NCBI RefSeq assembly: GCF_040543805.1
Contig: NZ_JBEUMS010000007.1
Location: 1-64,000 of the forward strand
Length of the DNA: 64,000 bases
Reading direction: 5' to 3'
DNA from: Arcicella rosea
GTDB taxonomy: Bacteria > Bacteroidota > Bacteroidia > Cytophagales > Spirosomataceae
Shown one piece after another: positions 26,564 to 34,959 of the stretch. Made by a program: the position numbers and the translations under genes. Each line of letters starts with the position of its first letter. The first letter of the stretch is position 1. The notes beneath the pieces are model-generated. The model saw nothing but the letters and a program-made list of their open reading frames with translations. It had not been told where the DNA came from and did no database searches.

Positions 26564-28171
26564 ATGCTAAATAGATTTATCTGGATTTTATTGCTGCTGT
26601 TTACTTTCCAAGTAGGGAAGGCACAAAATTCGCTTCCTGAATACGAGTTAGCTTACAAAAAAGCATTAGAATTATATAAAAACCACGAGTACGAAAAAGC
26701 TAAAATTGCCTTCACGAATCTCTCCAATAATCAATTAGGAACTGTCCTAGTACCTAATTCTTTCTATTTTTCGGCATTAAGTGCGATTCATCTGAAAGAA
26801 TATTCTGTAGCGAAAACTACTTTGAAGAGTTTAATGGTGGCTCACCCCACTTGGGCTGATAAAGCTGAAATTAACTTTTTGTTAACGATGTTAGCTTTTG
26901 AAGAGAAAAAGTACGCAGAGGCTTTTACGATTGCTCAGAAAATCCCTGCTGATTCCCTACAAAATGATTTGACGGAAATGAAAACATTTTATGTCCGTCA
27001 GATTGACAATTCTAAATTAGTCCAAGAATTATCTAAGAAGTTTCCCAACGAAACTATTTTGTCGGATAAAGTTCAACAAAATATCGTCATTAATACTACT
27101 TCAGCAGGTGTCACAAAATCAAGAACAACCAAAGGTTATTTGAATTTTGGATTGTTATTGCCCGTGGAAGTTGCCAATATGAGTGCTGATAAAATTAGAA
27201 GAAATCAGTATGCTTTGGATTTATATCAAGGTATGAAATTGGCAAAAAATCAATTATTGAAAGAAGGAATTACCTTGAATTGTTTTGTTTATGACATGAC
27301 AAACGAGCCTGATGAAATGCTTGAATTAGTCAATAATCGTTCTTTTCAGATGATGGATTTATTGGTTGGGCCACTTTATACTGAAACCAATAAAATTGCA
27401 ACGGCTTATTGTGATGCTAATCAGATTCCGATTGTGAACCCGATGTCGAACAATCAAAAGATTTTGAATGATTATAATTTGTCTTTTTTAGCACAACCTT
27501 CTTTAGTGATGCAAGCTACCAAAGCGGCAGATTTTGTAAGCAGACAAGCATTTATGGGAAGAAATACCGCTATTTATTATTCAGATGTTCAGAACGATTC
27601 TATCATGGCGGTAAGCTATCGTGAACAAATGGAAAAAATCGGGTATGAAATAGTGAAATTTGAGAAAATTAAATCTTATTCCGAGGATATCATCAGTAAA
27701 TTACCTGAAAAGAGAGTAAGTCATATTTTTATGTCAACCTCTGATAAAAAAGCGGGACTTTCGATGATTACGGCTTTGAATAAAAAAGAAATAATGGCTC
27801 CGCTTGTTACAACGGCGGAGGCTTTTAATACTTATAATTTGAGTAACGGTACTTTGTCGGGAAGAGAAATTTATTGTATCAATCCAGAATTTATTGATAA
27901 TGATAAACCAGAAGTAGATAGTTTTCGAAAGGAGTATTTAGGGAAATATGGCGTAATTCCTTCTTATTATGCTTTTCATGGTTATGATTTGGCACTTTTC
28001 TGGGGAAGATTATTCGGTAAAAATGGTTATAACATTCGTAAAGGCTTGGATACTCCAGCTACTTATAACAATACTTATTCTTTAATGGGTTTTAATTATT
28101 TCAAATCACAAGACAATCAAATTTGCCCAATTACTACTTTAGATAATTTTAAGTTTGTATTGGCTAAGTAA
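26564..28171 (+). CDS. Periplasmic TPR plus type 1 periplasmic-binding-fold protein (LpoA-like layout)
   Basis: This 535-residue protein has a Sec signal (cleavage after about residue 20, KAQ) and no lipobox. Residues of about 25-160 form TPR-like helix pairs (AYKKALELYKNHEYEKAKIAF, FYFSALSAIHLKEYSVAKTTL). From about 190 to the end it has a type 1 periplasmic-binding fold: NFGLLLPVEVA, DLYQGMKLAKNQLLKEGI, LLVGPLYTETNKIATAYCDA, then IPIVNPMSNN. This order, TPR then binding-protein fold, is that of LpoA-type activators of penicillin-binding proteins. Automatic annotation would probably call it an amino acid ABC substrate-binding protein, but no ABC transporter gene is linked. The LpoA-like role is inference. 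Confidence 0.75.
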   Translation: MLNRFIWILLLLFTFQVGKAQNSLPEYELAYKKALELYKNHEYEKAKIAFTNLSNNQLGTVLVPNSFYFSALSAIHLKEYSVAKTTLKSLMVAHPTWADKAEINFLLTMLAFEEKKYAEAFTIAQKIPADSLQNDLTEMKTFYVRQIDNSKLVQELSKKFPNETILSDKVQQNIVINTTSAGVTKSRTTKGYLNFGLLLPVEVANMSADKIRRNQYALDLYQGMKLAKNQLLKEGITLNCFVYDMTNEPDEMLELVNNRSFQMMDLLVGPLYTETNKIATAYCDANQIPIVNPMSNNQKILNDYNLSFLAQPSLVMQATKAADFVSRQAFMGRNTAIYYSDVQNDSIMAVSYREQMEKIGYEIVKFEKIKSYSEDIISKLPEKRVSHIFMSTSDKKAGLSMITALNKKEIMAPLVTTAEAFNTYNLSNGTLSGREIYCINPEFIDNDKPEVDSFRKEYLGKYGVIPSYYAFHGYDLALFWGRLFGKNGYNIRKGLDTPATYNNTYSLMGFNYFKSQDNQICPITTLDNFKFVLAK

Positions 28172-28345
28172 AGACTTTGGGGACTTTATGACTAGAAGAC
28201 TTTAGGATTTGGTGACTGGAGGACTAAAGGACTTTAAGACAAAAGGGACTTTATGGATAAATGGATAAGATATTTTACATTGTAAAATGATATTTTCTTT
28301 AAATCCTTCAGTCATCAAGTCTTTTAGTCCTGAAGCCCTCACTTT
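28172..28345. repeat. Degenerate GACTTTA-word inverted repeats upstream of hemL
   Basis: The left part repeats words such as GACTTTGGGGACTTTATGAC and GGACTAAAGGACTTTAAGAC (28221-28240). The right part (28311-28330) contains CATCAAGTCTTTTAGTCC, which is the inverted counterpart. A small inverted repeat TTTTACA/TGTAAAA lies at 28273-28287. No gene is seen. The in-frame extension of hemL into this stretch is not trusted. Confidence 0.5.
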
Positions 28346-28358
28346 TAATAAAAAAACA

Positions 28359-29642
28359 ATGACACAATCAGAACAACTTTTTCAAAAAGCTAAAAACTTT
28401 ATTCCGGGAGGCGTCAATTCGCCAGTGAGAGCATTTCGTGCGGTAGGTGGAAACCCAATTTTTATAAAATCAGCAAAAGGTGCATACTTACATGATGAAG
28501 ATGGTAATTCATACATAGAATTAATTAATTCGTGGGGACCAATGATTTTAGGTCATGCCAATGAATTAGTAGAAAAAGCTGTTTCAGATGCTATTCAAAG
28601 TGGTTTTTCGTTCGGAGCTCCAACCCGTAGAGAAGTAGAAATGGCTGAATTGATTTGCTCAATGATTCCATCGGTTGAAAAAGTACGCATGGTAAACTCT
28701 GGAACAGAAGCAACGATGTCGGCAGTGAGAGTCGCTCGTGGCTATACTGGAAAAGATAAAATGATAAAGTTTGAAGGAAACTATCATGGACATGGCGACT
28801 CATTTCTAATCGCCGCAGGTTCTGGCGTAATGACTTTCGGTAGTCCTGATTCACCAGGCGTAACCAAAGGCGTAGCCAACGATACTTTAACCGCTCCTTA
28901 CAATGATTTAGCAGCCGTTCAAACCTTAGTAGATGCCAATAAAGGAAATATCGCTTGTATCATTCTTGAACCCGTAGTCGGAAATATGGGTTTGGTAAAA
29001 CCCGTTGAAGGTTTCTTGGAAGGTTTAAGAGCAATTTGTGATAAAGAAGGAATCATCTTGATTTTTGATGAAGTAATGACAGGCTTCCGTTTATCAAAAG
29101 GAGGTTTCCAAGAACGTTGTGGCGTTACTCCTGATATGACGACGATGGGAAAAATCATAGGCGGAGGAATGCCAGTAGGCGCTTATGGCGGAAAAAAAGA
29201 AATCATGGATTGTGTTTCACCAGCAGGACCAGTGTATCAGGCAGGAACATTGTCAGGAAATCCGATTGCGATGGCAGCAGGTTTAGCAATGTTGAATCAC
29301 CTAAACGAAACACCTTCGGTTTATACACGTTTGGAAGAAGTAGGAGCCAGATTAACCGACGGCATGAAAGCAAACATGAGTAAATTAGGCTTGAATTATA
29401 CCTTAAATCATGTTGGTTCAATGTTTACGCTATTCTTTACCGACCAAGCCGTAAACAATTTTGAAGATGCCAAAACATCCGACACTGTAGCATTCGGAAA
29501 ATACTTCCAAGCCATGTTGAAAAGAGGAATTTACTTAGCACCATCTCAATATGAAGCTATGTTCCTTTCAACAGCCTTGACAGACGAACATATAGGAACC
29601 ATTTTACAAGCCAATTACGAAAGTTTACAAGAAATTCAATAG
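28359..29642 (+). CDS. hemL: Glutamate-1-semialdehyde 2,1-aminomutase
   Basis: The ATG at 28359 (MTQSEQLFQKAKNFIPGGVN) matches the conserved HemL start and gives 427 residues, the family length. Upstream in-frame codons from 28287 lie in repeat DNA. Conserved blocks include PGGVNSPVRAF, RMVNSGTEATMSAVRVARG, KFEGNYHGHGDSFL, IFDEVMTGFR and the PLP-lysine region TTMGKIIGGGMPVGAYGG. The enzyme converts glutamate-1-semialdehyde to 5-aminolevulinate, the C5 entry into heme synthesis, in the cytoplasm. No other heme gene is linked, and a long tandem repeat array follows directly. Confidence 0.97.
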   Translation: MTQSEQLFQKAKNFIPGGVNSPVRAFRAVGGNPIFIKSAKGAYLHDEDGNSYIELINSWGPMILGHANELVEKAVSDAIQSGFSFGAPTRREVEMAELICSMIPSVEKVRMVNSGTEATMSAVRVARGYTGKDKMIKFEGNYHGHGDSFLIAAGSGVMTFGSPDSPGVTKGVANDTLTAPYNDLAAVQTLVDANKGNIACIILEPVVGNMGLVKPVEGFLEGLRAICDKEGIILIFDEVMTGFRLSKGGFQERCGVTPDMTTMGKIIGGGMPVGAYGGKKEIMDCVSPAGPVYQAGTLSGNPIAMAAGLAMLNHLNETPSVYTRLEEVGARLTDGMKANMSKLGLNYTLNHVGSMFTLFFTDQAVNNFEDAKTSDTVAFGKYFQAMLKRGIYLAPSQYEAMFLSTALTDEHIGTILQANYESLQEIQ

Positions 29643-29686
29643 CTCGGATTTGCAATCTGAGAACATTTTACCATCAAAATACTTGA

Positions 29687-29980
29687 TGAAATGGTCATCT
29701 GGTAAGATTGAATGAGCATCTAGTAAAGTGAAATGGTCATCTAGTAAGATTGAATGAGCATCTAGTAAAGTGAAATGGTCATCTAGTAAGATTGAATGAG
29801 CATCTAGTAAACTGAAATGGTCATCTAGTAAGATTGAATGAGCATCTAGTAAACTGAAATACTCATCTTGTTAGATTAAATGAGCATCTAGTAAACTAAA
29901 ATGGTCATCTAGTAAGATTAAATGAGTATCTAGTAAACTGAAATACTCATCTTGTTAGATTGGATAGACATCTAGTAAAA
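29687..29980. repeat. Seven-copy 42-bp tandem repeat array
   Basis: Exactly seven 42-bp units fill 294 bp. Each unit is a 22-bp half (TGAAATGGTCATCTAGTAAG plus AT) and a 20-bp half (TGAATGAGCATCTAGTAAAG). The two halves are themselves related, so the array is 14 half-units with a mean period of 21 bp, about two DNA turns. Units start at 29687, 29729, 29771, 29813, 29855, 29897 and 29939. Copies five and seven share the variant ACTCATCTTGTTAGAT, and later copies diverge most. There are no unique spacers, so it is not CRISPR. All plus-strand frames are closed. Confidence 0.93.
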
Positions 29981-29986
29981 CAATAA

Positions 29987-30134
29987 CTGTAGGTCGGGTT
30001 TCCAACCCGACTTACCCCAAAACTTTCTAAACAAGAATTTTTTTTGGAAATTCATCCTTGTGAACGACCGCAATGTAACTCTTCATCGGGTTGGAAACCC
30101 GAGTTACGGTTTTGATTATCAACTCGACCTACAG
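29987..30134. mobile_element. 148-bp MITE-like element with nested inverted repeats
   Basis: The ends are CTGTAGGTCGGGTT (29987-30000) and AACTCGACCTACAG (30121-30134), inverted with one mismatch. Inside, CGGGTTTCCAACCCG (29995-30009) is the exact reverse complement of CGGGTTGGAAACCCG (30087-30101), and each copy is itself near-palindromic. No target-site duplication is clear. The right end stops 5 nt before the response regulator start, so the regulator promoter or leader must lie in or beyond this element. No transposase is encoded. Confidence 0.75.
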
Positions 30135-30139
30135 GTTTT

Positions 30140-30832
30140 ATGGAAAATAGCAAAAAAATATTACTCATCGAAGATGATAAAAGGGTTTCTGATAGTCTGA
30201 GAAATGGATTAGAGAAAAAGAATTATATCATCGAACCCGCCTACGATGGTTTTATGGGTGCTAGTTTGGCTACTAATAATACGTATGATTTAATTTTGTT
30301 AGACGTCAATTTGCCTTTAATGAATGGGTTTGAGGTTTGTAAAATTATTCGTCAAAATAATATTCTTACACCGATTTTGATGCTTACGGCGATGGGAGAG
30401 GTAGATGATAAAGTAAAAGGCTTAGAAGAAGGTGCTGACGATTATATGGTTAAGCCTTTTGAATTTAGAGAGCTAACCGCTAGAATTCAGGCTTTGATTC
30501 GACGTGCGAACCAACTGCAAGAGGTGAGTACGGAGATTTTACGAGAAGCCAATTTGGCGATGAATCTAAGAAGTAAAACTGTAAGCCGAGACGAGCAAAT
30601 TATTGAACTAACAGCCAGAGAATTTGAACTGTTGGAATATATGCTCAGAAATAAAGGTAGAGTATTATCCAAAATGGATATTGTAGAAAATGTTTGGGAT
30701 TTGAATTTTGATACCAGTACCAACATCGTTGAAGTATATATTAATTACCTTCGTAAAAAGATAGATCGTGAGTTTGAACCTAAACTTATTCATACCAAAA
30801 CAGGCTTAGGATATGTATTGAAAACTCTGTAA
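30140..30832 (+). CDS. OmpR/PhoB family response regulator
   Basis: This 230-residue protein has a receiver domain (about 5-118) with acidic pocket E11-D12-D13, phosphoacceptor D55 in LILLDVNLP, T83 and K105 in VKPF. A winged-helix DNA-binding domain (about 133-228) follows, with ELTAREFELLEYMLRNKGRV, VEVYINYLRKKID and IHTKTGLGYVL. The histidine kinase gene follows 93 nt downstream. The pair resembles CusR/CusS-like or generic heavy-metal or envelope-type systems, but no adjacent target identifies the stimulus. The gene starts only 5 nt after a MITE-like element, which is unusual and could shape its expression. Confidence 0.93.
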   Translation: MENSKKILLIEDDKRVSDSLRNGLEKKNYIIEPAYDGFMGASLATNNTYDLILLDVNLPLMNGFEVCKIIRQNNILTPILMLTAMGEVDDKVKGLEEGADDYMVKPFEFRELTARIQALIRRANQLQEVSTEILREANLAMNLRSKTVSRDEQIIELTAREFELLEYMLRNKGRVLSKMDIVENVWDLNFDTSTNIVEVYINYLRKKIDREFEPKLIHTKTGLGYVLKTL

Positions 30833-30925
30833 GTCGCATCTGTAAAATAAACTACGTTCTTGTATGTAAAGTGTTGTATTAAACTTCAAAACTCATCACT
30901 CACAATTCATCACTCTTGATAATAC

Positions 30926-32293
30926 ATGCAAATTCGTTATAAAATAGCCATTCAGTTTACCATCATTGTAGCGATTATCTTGCTGATTTTCTCTGCCATA
31001 GTTTTTCTTCGGGCAGAAAATCAACGCAAAAAAAACTTTTACGACCGTCTCCAAGCTCGTTCAAATACAACCGCTCGTTTGTTGGTTGATGTCCAAGAAT
31101 TTACACCAAGATTATTGAAATTAATGGATAGTAATTCGTCTTTGCGTTTATCTGACGAAGAAGTATTTGTCTATAATTTTAGAAATGAACTTTTGTATGC
31201 TAATGTAGAAAAGCGAGCAGATTATCTTAATAACCATCTATTGGAAATGGTTCGAAAGGAGGGAAGAGTAACTTTTGAAAGTAATCAAAGACAAGTAATT
31301 GGGATATTATTTGAAGGAAAATTCGACCGTTTCGTCGTATTAGCTTCTGCGACTGATAGTGTTGGAATTGAACAAAAAGAGAATCTTATCAAAACCTTGG
31401 CAATAGGTTTACTGTCGGGAATACTTATCACAATAGCTTTAGGAGTGTTTTTTGCGAGTCAAGCTCTGAAACCGATACAATCGGTAAATGAAGAAATTTC
31501 TAGAATTACGGCACATAATCTTAAAAAGAGATTAGATGAAGGCAATGGTAAAGATGAAATTGCAGCCTTGGCGGTAAATTTTAATAGTATGCTTCATCGA
31601 CTAGAAATGGCATTTATTCAGCAAAAACAATTTGTATCACAGGCTTCGCACGAACTCAGAACACCCTTGGCTGCTTTAAAAACTGAAGTACAAGTAGGCT
31701 TGGATGAAGAGTATTCTGCCAAGGAATATCAACAAATATTAAAGAATATTTTGAATGATACCGAAAGACTTATTCAATTATCCAATGGTTTGCTACAATT
31801 AGCAAAAGCCACAGATGATGGTGAAAAGTTTATTTTTGAAGTACTGAGAATGGAGGATATTTTACTGAATGCCCAACAATCTGTACAGCAAATTCATCAA
31901 GATTATCGCATTACTTTTGATTTTGAAATCATTCCAGAAGAAGATAACCTTACTTTGATTGAAGGAAATCAAGTTTTATTAGAAAACCTGTTTGTCAATT
32001 TGTTGGAAAATGCCTGTAAATACTCTGCCAATAAACAAGCTAATATTTTGCTAAGTTTTGATAAAAAGTATTGTATCGTAAAAATTCAAGATAAAGGAAT
32101 TGGTATTTCAAAAAGTGATTTGCCCAATATTTTTAATCCTTTTTATCGTGCCAGAAATACCAATAATATTAAAGGTTTTGGAGTGGGTTTATCGGTAGCG
32201 AAACATATTATTGAACTTCACAATGGAATCATTCAAGTAAAAAGTAAATTGAATTTAGGAACAGAATTTGTCGTAAAAATTCCTCATCAATAA
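30926..32293 (+). CDS. Membrane sensor histidine kinase with HAMP domain
   Basis: This 455-residue kinase has a transmembrane helix at about 8-28 (IQFTIIVAIILLIFSAIVFLR, slightly shortened), a periplasmic sensor segment of about 125 residues, and a second helix at about 156-178. A HAMP linker follows, then the HisKA domain with H242 in SHELRTPLAALKTEV. The HATPase_c domain has LLENACKYSANK (N box), DKGIGISKSDLPNIF (G1) and GFGVGLSVAKHI (G2). It should phosphorylate the response regulator encoded just upstream. The layout is the classical EnvZ/CusS type. The signal cannot be deduced from the sensor segment. Confidence 0.93.
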   Translation: MQIRYKIAIQFTIIVAIILLIFSAIVFLRAENQRKKNFYDRLQARSNTTARLLVDVQEFTPRLLKLMDSNSSLRLSDEEVFVYNFRNELLYANVEKRADYLNNHLLEMVRKEGRVTFESNQRQVIGILFEGKFDRFVVLASATDSVGIEQKENLIKTLAIGLLSGILITIALGVFFASQALKPIQSVNEEISRITAHNLKKRLDEGNGKDEIAALAVNFNSMLHRLEMAFIQQKQFVSQASHELRTPLAALKTEVQVGLDEEYSAKEYQQILKNILNDTERLIQLSNGLLQLAKATDDGEKFIFEVLRMEDILLNAQQSVQQIHQDYRITFDFEIIPEEDNLTLIEGNQVLLENLFVNLLENACKYSANKQANILLSFDKKYCIVKIQDKGIGISKSDLPNIFNPFYRARNTNNIKGFGVGLSVAKHIIELHNGIIQVKSKLNLGTEFVVKIPHQ

Positions 32294-32472
32294 TATTTTG
32301 TGTTTTCTAATCAAATTCTAATATTAGATTAAGCTCTTCTTAAGGTTAGTAATAGACCTTTGTACTACAAACAGTGTTCTTCATATTTGAAATAAAGAAT
32401 CAAGATTTGATATACATGAAATAATGATGGGATTTCTGTTATAACGTAGTAGAATAATTTGATCTGTTAAGG

Positions 32473-32505
32473 AATCACCGTTAGTTATGCTGACGGTGAT
32501 TTTTG
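32473..32505 (+). terminator. Hairpin downstream of the two-component genes
   Basis: AATCACCGTTAG (32473-32484) pairs with CTGACGGTGATT (32490-32501) with one G-U pair and a 5-nt loop, followed by TTTTTG. It lies 180 nt after the kinase stop and 56 nt before nhaD, so it could be a terminator of a long 3' tail or a leader structure of nhaD. No gene is seen in 32294-32560. Confidence 0.6.
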
Positions 32506-32560
32506 TAAATAACCATACTAAGAAATATTAACCAAATTGATATATACTTAAACCACAACG

Positions 32561-33841
32561 ATGCAAACTTTACTGATTCTTATTTTTGTAATTGGCTATT
32601 TGGCTATTGCTTTTGAACACACTATTCATCTCAACAAAACAGCTACTGCATTAATTACTGGTGTATTATGTTGGACAATCTACATTCTTTTCGACCATCA
32701 ACCTGCTACTGTTGGTGAAGAATTGTCGCATCATTTAGGCAGTGTTTCTGAAATACTTTTCTTTCTTTTAGGAGCGATGACTATCGTGGAATTGATTGAT
32801 TCTCACTATGGATTCAAGATTATTACCGATAAAATTACCAGTAAAAACAAAGTGACTTTACTTTGGATAATTAGTTTGATTACCTTTTTCTTATCGGCTG
32901 CTTTAGATAATCTTACAACTGCCATTGTGATGGTTTCGGTATTACGAAAACTGATTAAAGATAAAGAAACAAGAATGTTTTTTGCAGGAATTGTTATTAT
33001 CGCTGCCAATGCAGGCGGTGCTTGGTCGCCGATTGGAGATGTTACAACTACGATGCTTTGGATTGGTGGACAAATTACGGCAACCGCTATCATCAAAGGA
33101 TTATTGCTTCCGAGTTTAGTTTCGCTATTTGTGCCATTGATTTATTTGTCATTTACAATGAAAGGAAATATACAAACAGCTTCAGTACAAACCTCTAAAA
33201 TTGAATTAGAATCGAATACTTATCTGGCTAGAAAACATTCTATGATTATGTTGGTAACAGGTTTGGGAATGCTTTTATTCGTACCCATTTTTAAAACTAT
33301 TACTCATTTACCACCTTACATGGGTGTGTTATTGGGTTTAGGAATTGTTTGGGTTGTGTCTGAAATACTTCATCATGGCAGAGACGATGCGGAGAAAAAA
33401 CCTTTTTCTGTTGCTCATGCACTAAGTAAGATTGACTCTTCAAGTATTTTATTTTTCTTAGGAATTTTACTAGCGATTGGTTCTTTAGAAGCAACTCATT
33501 TGTTGACGGGTCTCGCTACTTGGATGGATAGCACTATTGGCAATCAAGACGTAATTGTGTTTGCGATAGGTTTGGCTTCGGCGGTGATTGATAACGTACC
33601 TTTAGTGGCGGCATCAATGGGTATGTACGATTTAACAAGTTTCCCGACTGATTCAAAACTTTGGGAATTTATGGCTTATTGTGCAGGTACTGGCGGAAGT
33701 ATTTTAATCATTGGTTCGGCTTCGGGAGTAGCCGTCATGGGAATGGAAAAGATAGATTTTATGTGGTATTTAAAGAAAATTAGTTTACTGGCTTTTGTGG
33801 GTTATTTGGCGGGAGCAATTACTTATTTGATTCTTTTTTAA
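32561..33841 (+). CDS. nhaD: Na+/H+ antiporter NhaD
   Basis: This 426-residue integral membrane protein of the IT superfamily has about 12 hydrophobic segments. Conserved stretches include FEHTIHLNKTATALITGVL near the N-terminus, LSAALDNLTTAIVMVSVLRK, ANAGGAWSPIGDVTTTMLWIG, and the second-half counterparts AIGLASAVIDNVPLVAASMG and YCAGTGGSILIIGSASGVAV. These are the hallmark half-repeats of NhaD, with buried Asp/Asn pairs expected to carry ions. It exchanges cytoplasmic Na+ (or Li+) for protons, supporting salt and alkali tolerance. It ends just before a hairpin shared with the convergent kinase gene. Confidence 0.93.
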   Translation: MQTLLILIFVIGYLAIAFEHTIHLNKTATALITGVLCWTIYILFDHQPATVGEELSHHLGSVSEILFFLLGAMTIVELIDSHYGFKIITDKITSKNKVTLLWIISLITFFLSAALDNLTTAIVMVSVLRKLIKDKETRMFFAGIVIIAANAGGAWSPIGDVTTTMLWIGGQITATAIIKGLLLPSLVSLFVPLIYLSFTMKGNIQTASVQTSKIELESNTYLARKHSMIMLVTGLGMLLFVPIFKTITHLPPYMGVLLGLGIVWVVSEILHHGRDDAEKKPFSVAHALSKIDSSSILFFLGILLAIGSLEATHLLTGLATWMDSTIGNQDVIVFAIGLASAVIDNVPLVAASMGMYDLTSFPTDSKLWEFMAYCAGTGGSILIIGSASGVAVMGMEKIDFMWYLKKISLLAFVGYLAGAITYLILF

Positions 33842-33847
33842 CAGATA

Positions 33848-33882
33848 ATAGCGAGTTGTGAGTTTTATTCACAACTCGCTAT
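33848..33882. terminator. Hairpin between convergent nhaD and LytS-like kinase genes
   Basis: ATAGCGAGTTGTGA (33848-33861) pairs perfectly with TCACAACTCGCTAT (33869-33882) over a 7-nt loop. It overlaps the last codon of the minus-strand kinase gene. There is no strong T-run, so it may stop both transcripts by structure alone. Confidence 0.65.
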
Positions 33883-34904
33883 ACCATAATTGTGATTGTC
33901 GCTACCACAGAATCATTTTCTTGCGTTAAAGCAAAAGATGCTTTATCTTGAAAATTCAATAATAAACGTTTTTGTAAATTCTTCATTCCAACGCCTTCAT
34001 CGCTTGCTATACTTGTAATTTTTCCTGTATTGATTACTTTTAAAGTAAAAACATTCTGACTATAATCTGAAACGATTCGCAATTTTCCCCCTAATTTATT
34101 CTTACCAATTCCATGTTTAATGGCATTTTCTACCAATAGTTGTACCGACATCGGAGGAATACTTAAATTCAATGTTTCTTGCTTAATATCGAAAGAATAA
34201 TCTAAACGTTTTTCATACCTTATTTTTTCAAGAAAAAGGTAATCTCTCACTAATTTCAATTCCATATCCAAAGGCACTAATTGCTGATTGCCCATGCTCA
34301 AGGAAGTTCTAAGTAATTGAGAAAGCTCTGTTAAAGCTTGACGAGCAAGTTCTGGGTCGAAAATGGTGAGTGCTTTAATACTATTGATAGCATTAAAAAG
34401 AAAATGTGGATTGAGCTGATTTTTAAGATTTTCAAGTTCGGCGGTTTTTAAGGACATTTCTGCATTTGCCAATTGCAATTCTTTTCTTTGTGCTTTTCGA
34501 TTGCTTAAAAAGAGATGAAAAAACAAGAACCAGATGATAACGTAACGAACAGATTCTATAAAGAATTGATAATAATCATAAGGTTCTAAAGCGATGCCCA
34601 TACTTGGTTTTCGGTAACGTTGAAAACCAAAGAAGTAATCAATTAAGAAAAAACCAAGCCCCAACAGTAATGAAGATACTAAAGGGAAAACAATCATTTG
34701 TCCGTTTTCACGGTCTTTATTAAGATATGTTTTTGCATAAAAGTGCGTAAAAAGAAGACCTACCAAGAAGTTAATCGTTAAGTAGGAACCCAATTGCATG
34801 GGCTGTTCAAAGTATTTTGTTGTCGGTTGTCTAAGAACAAGTGTCGTAAAGAGCCACCAAGAAATTTGCATTATCCAGTAAACTCGGTAGGAGAAAAATT
34901 TCAT
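33879..34904 (-). CDS. LytS-type sensor histidine kinase without adjacent LytTR regulator
   Basis: The ATG at 34904 (MKFFSYRVYWIMQISW) gives 341 residues. A longer frame from 34976 would overlap the upstream gene. Four hydrophobic helices fill about residues 1-135, followed by a coiled linker (about 137-160). The His_kinase domain (PF06580 type) has QLNPHFLFNAINSIKAL with H167, and the ATPase part has PPMSVQLLVENAIKHGIG and DEGVGMKNLQKRL. Such kinases normally phosphorylate a LytTR response regulator encoded next door; none is in this window, so it is an orphan here. It follows the metalloprotease gene by 55 nt and may be co-transcribed. Confidence 0.9.
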   Translation of the reverse strand: MKFFSYRVYWIMQISWWLFTTLVLRQPTTKYFEQPMQLGSYLTINFLVGLLFTHFYAKTYLNKDRENGQMIVFPLVSSLLLGLGFFLIDYFFGFQRYRKPSMGIALEPYDYYQFFIESVRYVIIWFLFFHLFLSNRKAQRKELQLANAEMSLKTAELENLKNQLNPHFLFNAINSIKALTIFDPELARQALTELSQLLRTSLSMGNQQLVPLDMELKLVRDYLFLEKIRYEKRLDYSFDIKQETLNLSIPPMSVQLLVENAIKHGIGKNKLGGKLRIVSDYSQNVFTLKVINTGKITSIASDEGVGMKNLQKRLLLNFQDKASFALTQENDSVVATITIMV

Positions 34905-34959
34905 ATTAGATGTACAATGTTGAACTGATAGATTATTTCTCAAACATAAAGGTTTTTTC

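Noticed and set aside
26564..28171. Substrate-binding protein of an amino acid ABC transporter
   Set aside because: The TPR N-terminus and the absence of ABC permease or ATPase genes nearby make the LpoA-like reading better, though not proven.
28287..28358. N-terminal extension of hemL from the in-frame start at 28287
   Set aside because: The extension is translated from repeat DNA, and HemL proteins begin at the conserved MTQSEQLFQKA position.
29687..29980. Possible repeat protein on the minus strand of the 42-bp array (14-residue repeats beginning LLDAHSILLDDHF)
   Set aside because: The frame is open over several units, but the variant copies 5 and 7 introduce TAA stops, and there is no start codon upstream. 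The array is therefore treated as non-coding.
29687..29980. CRISPR-like array
   Set aside because: The units are contiguous tandem copies without unique spacers, and no cas gene is present.
32473..32505. Riboswitch upstream of nhaD
   Set aside because: Only one simple hairpin followed by T residues is visible, without a recognisable aptamer.
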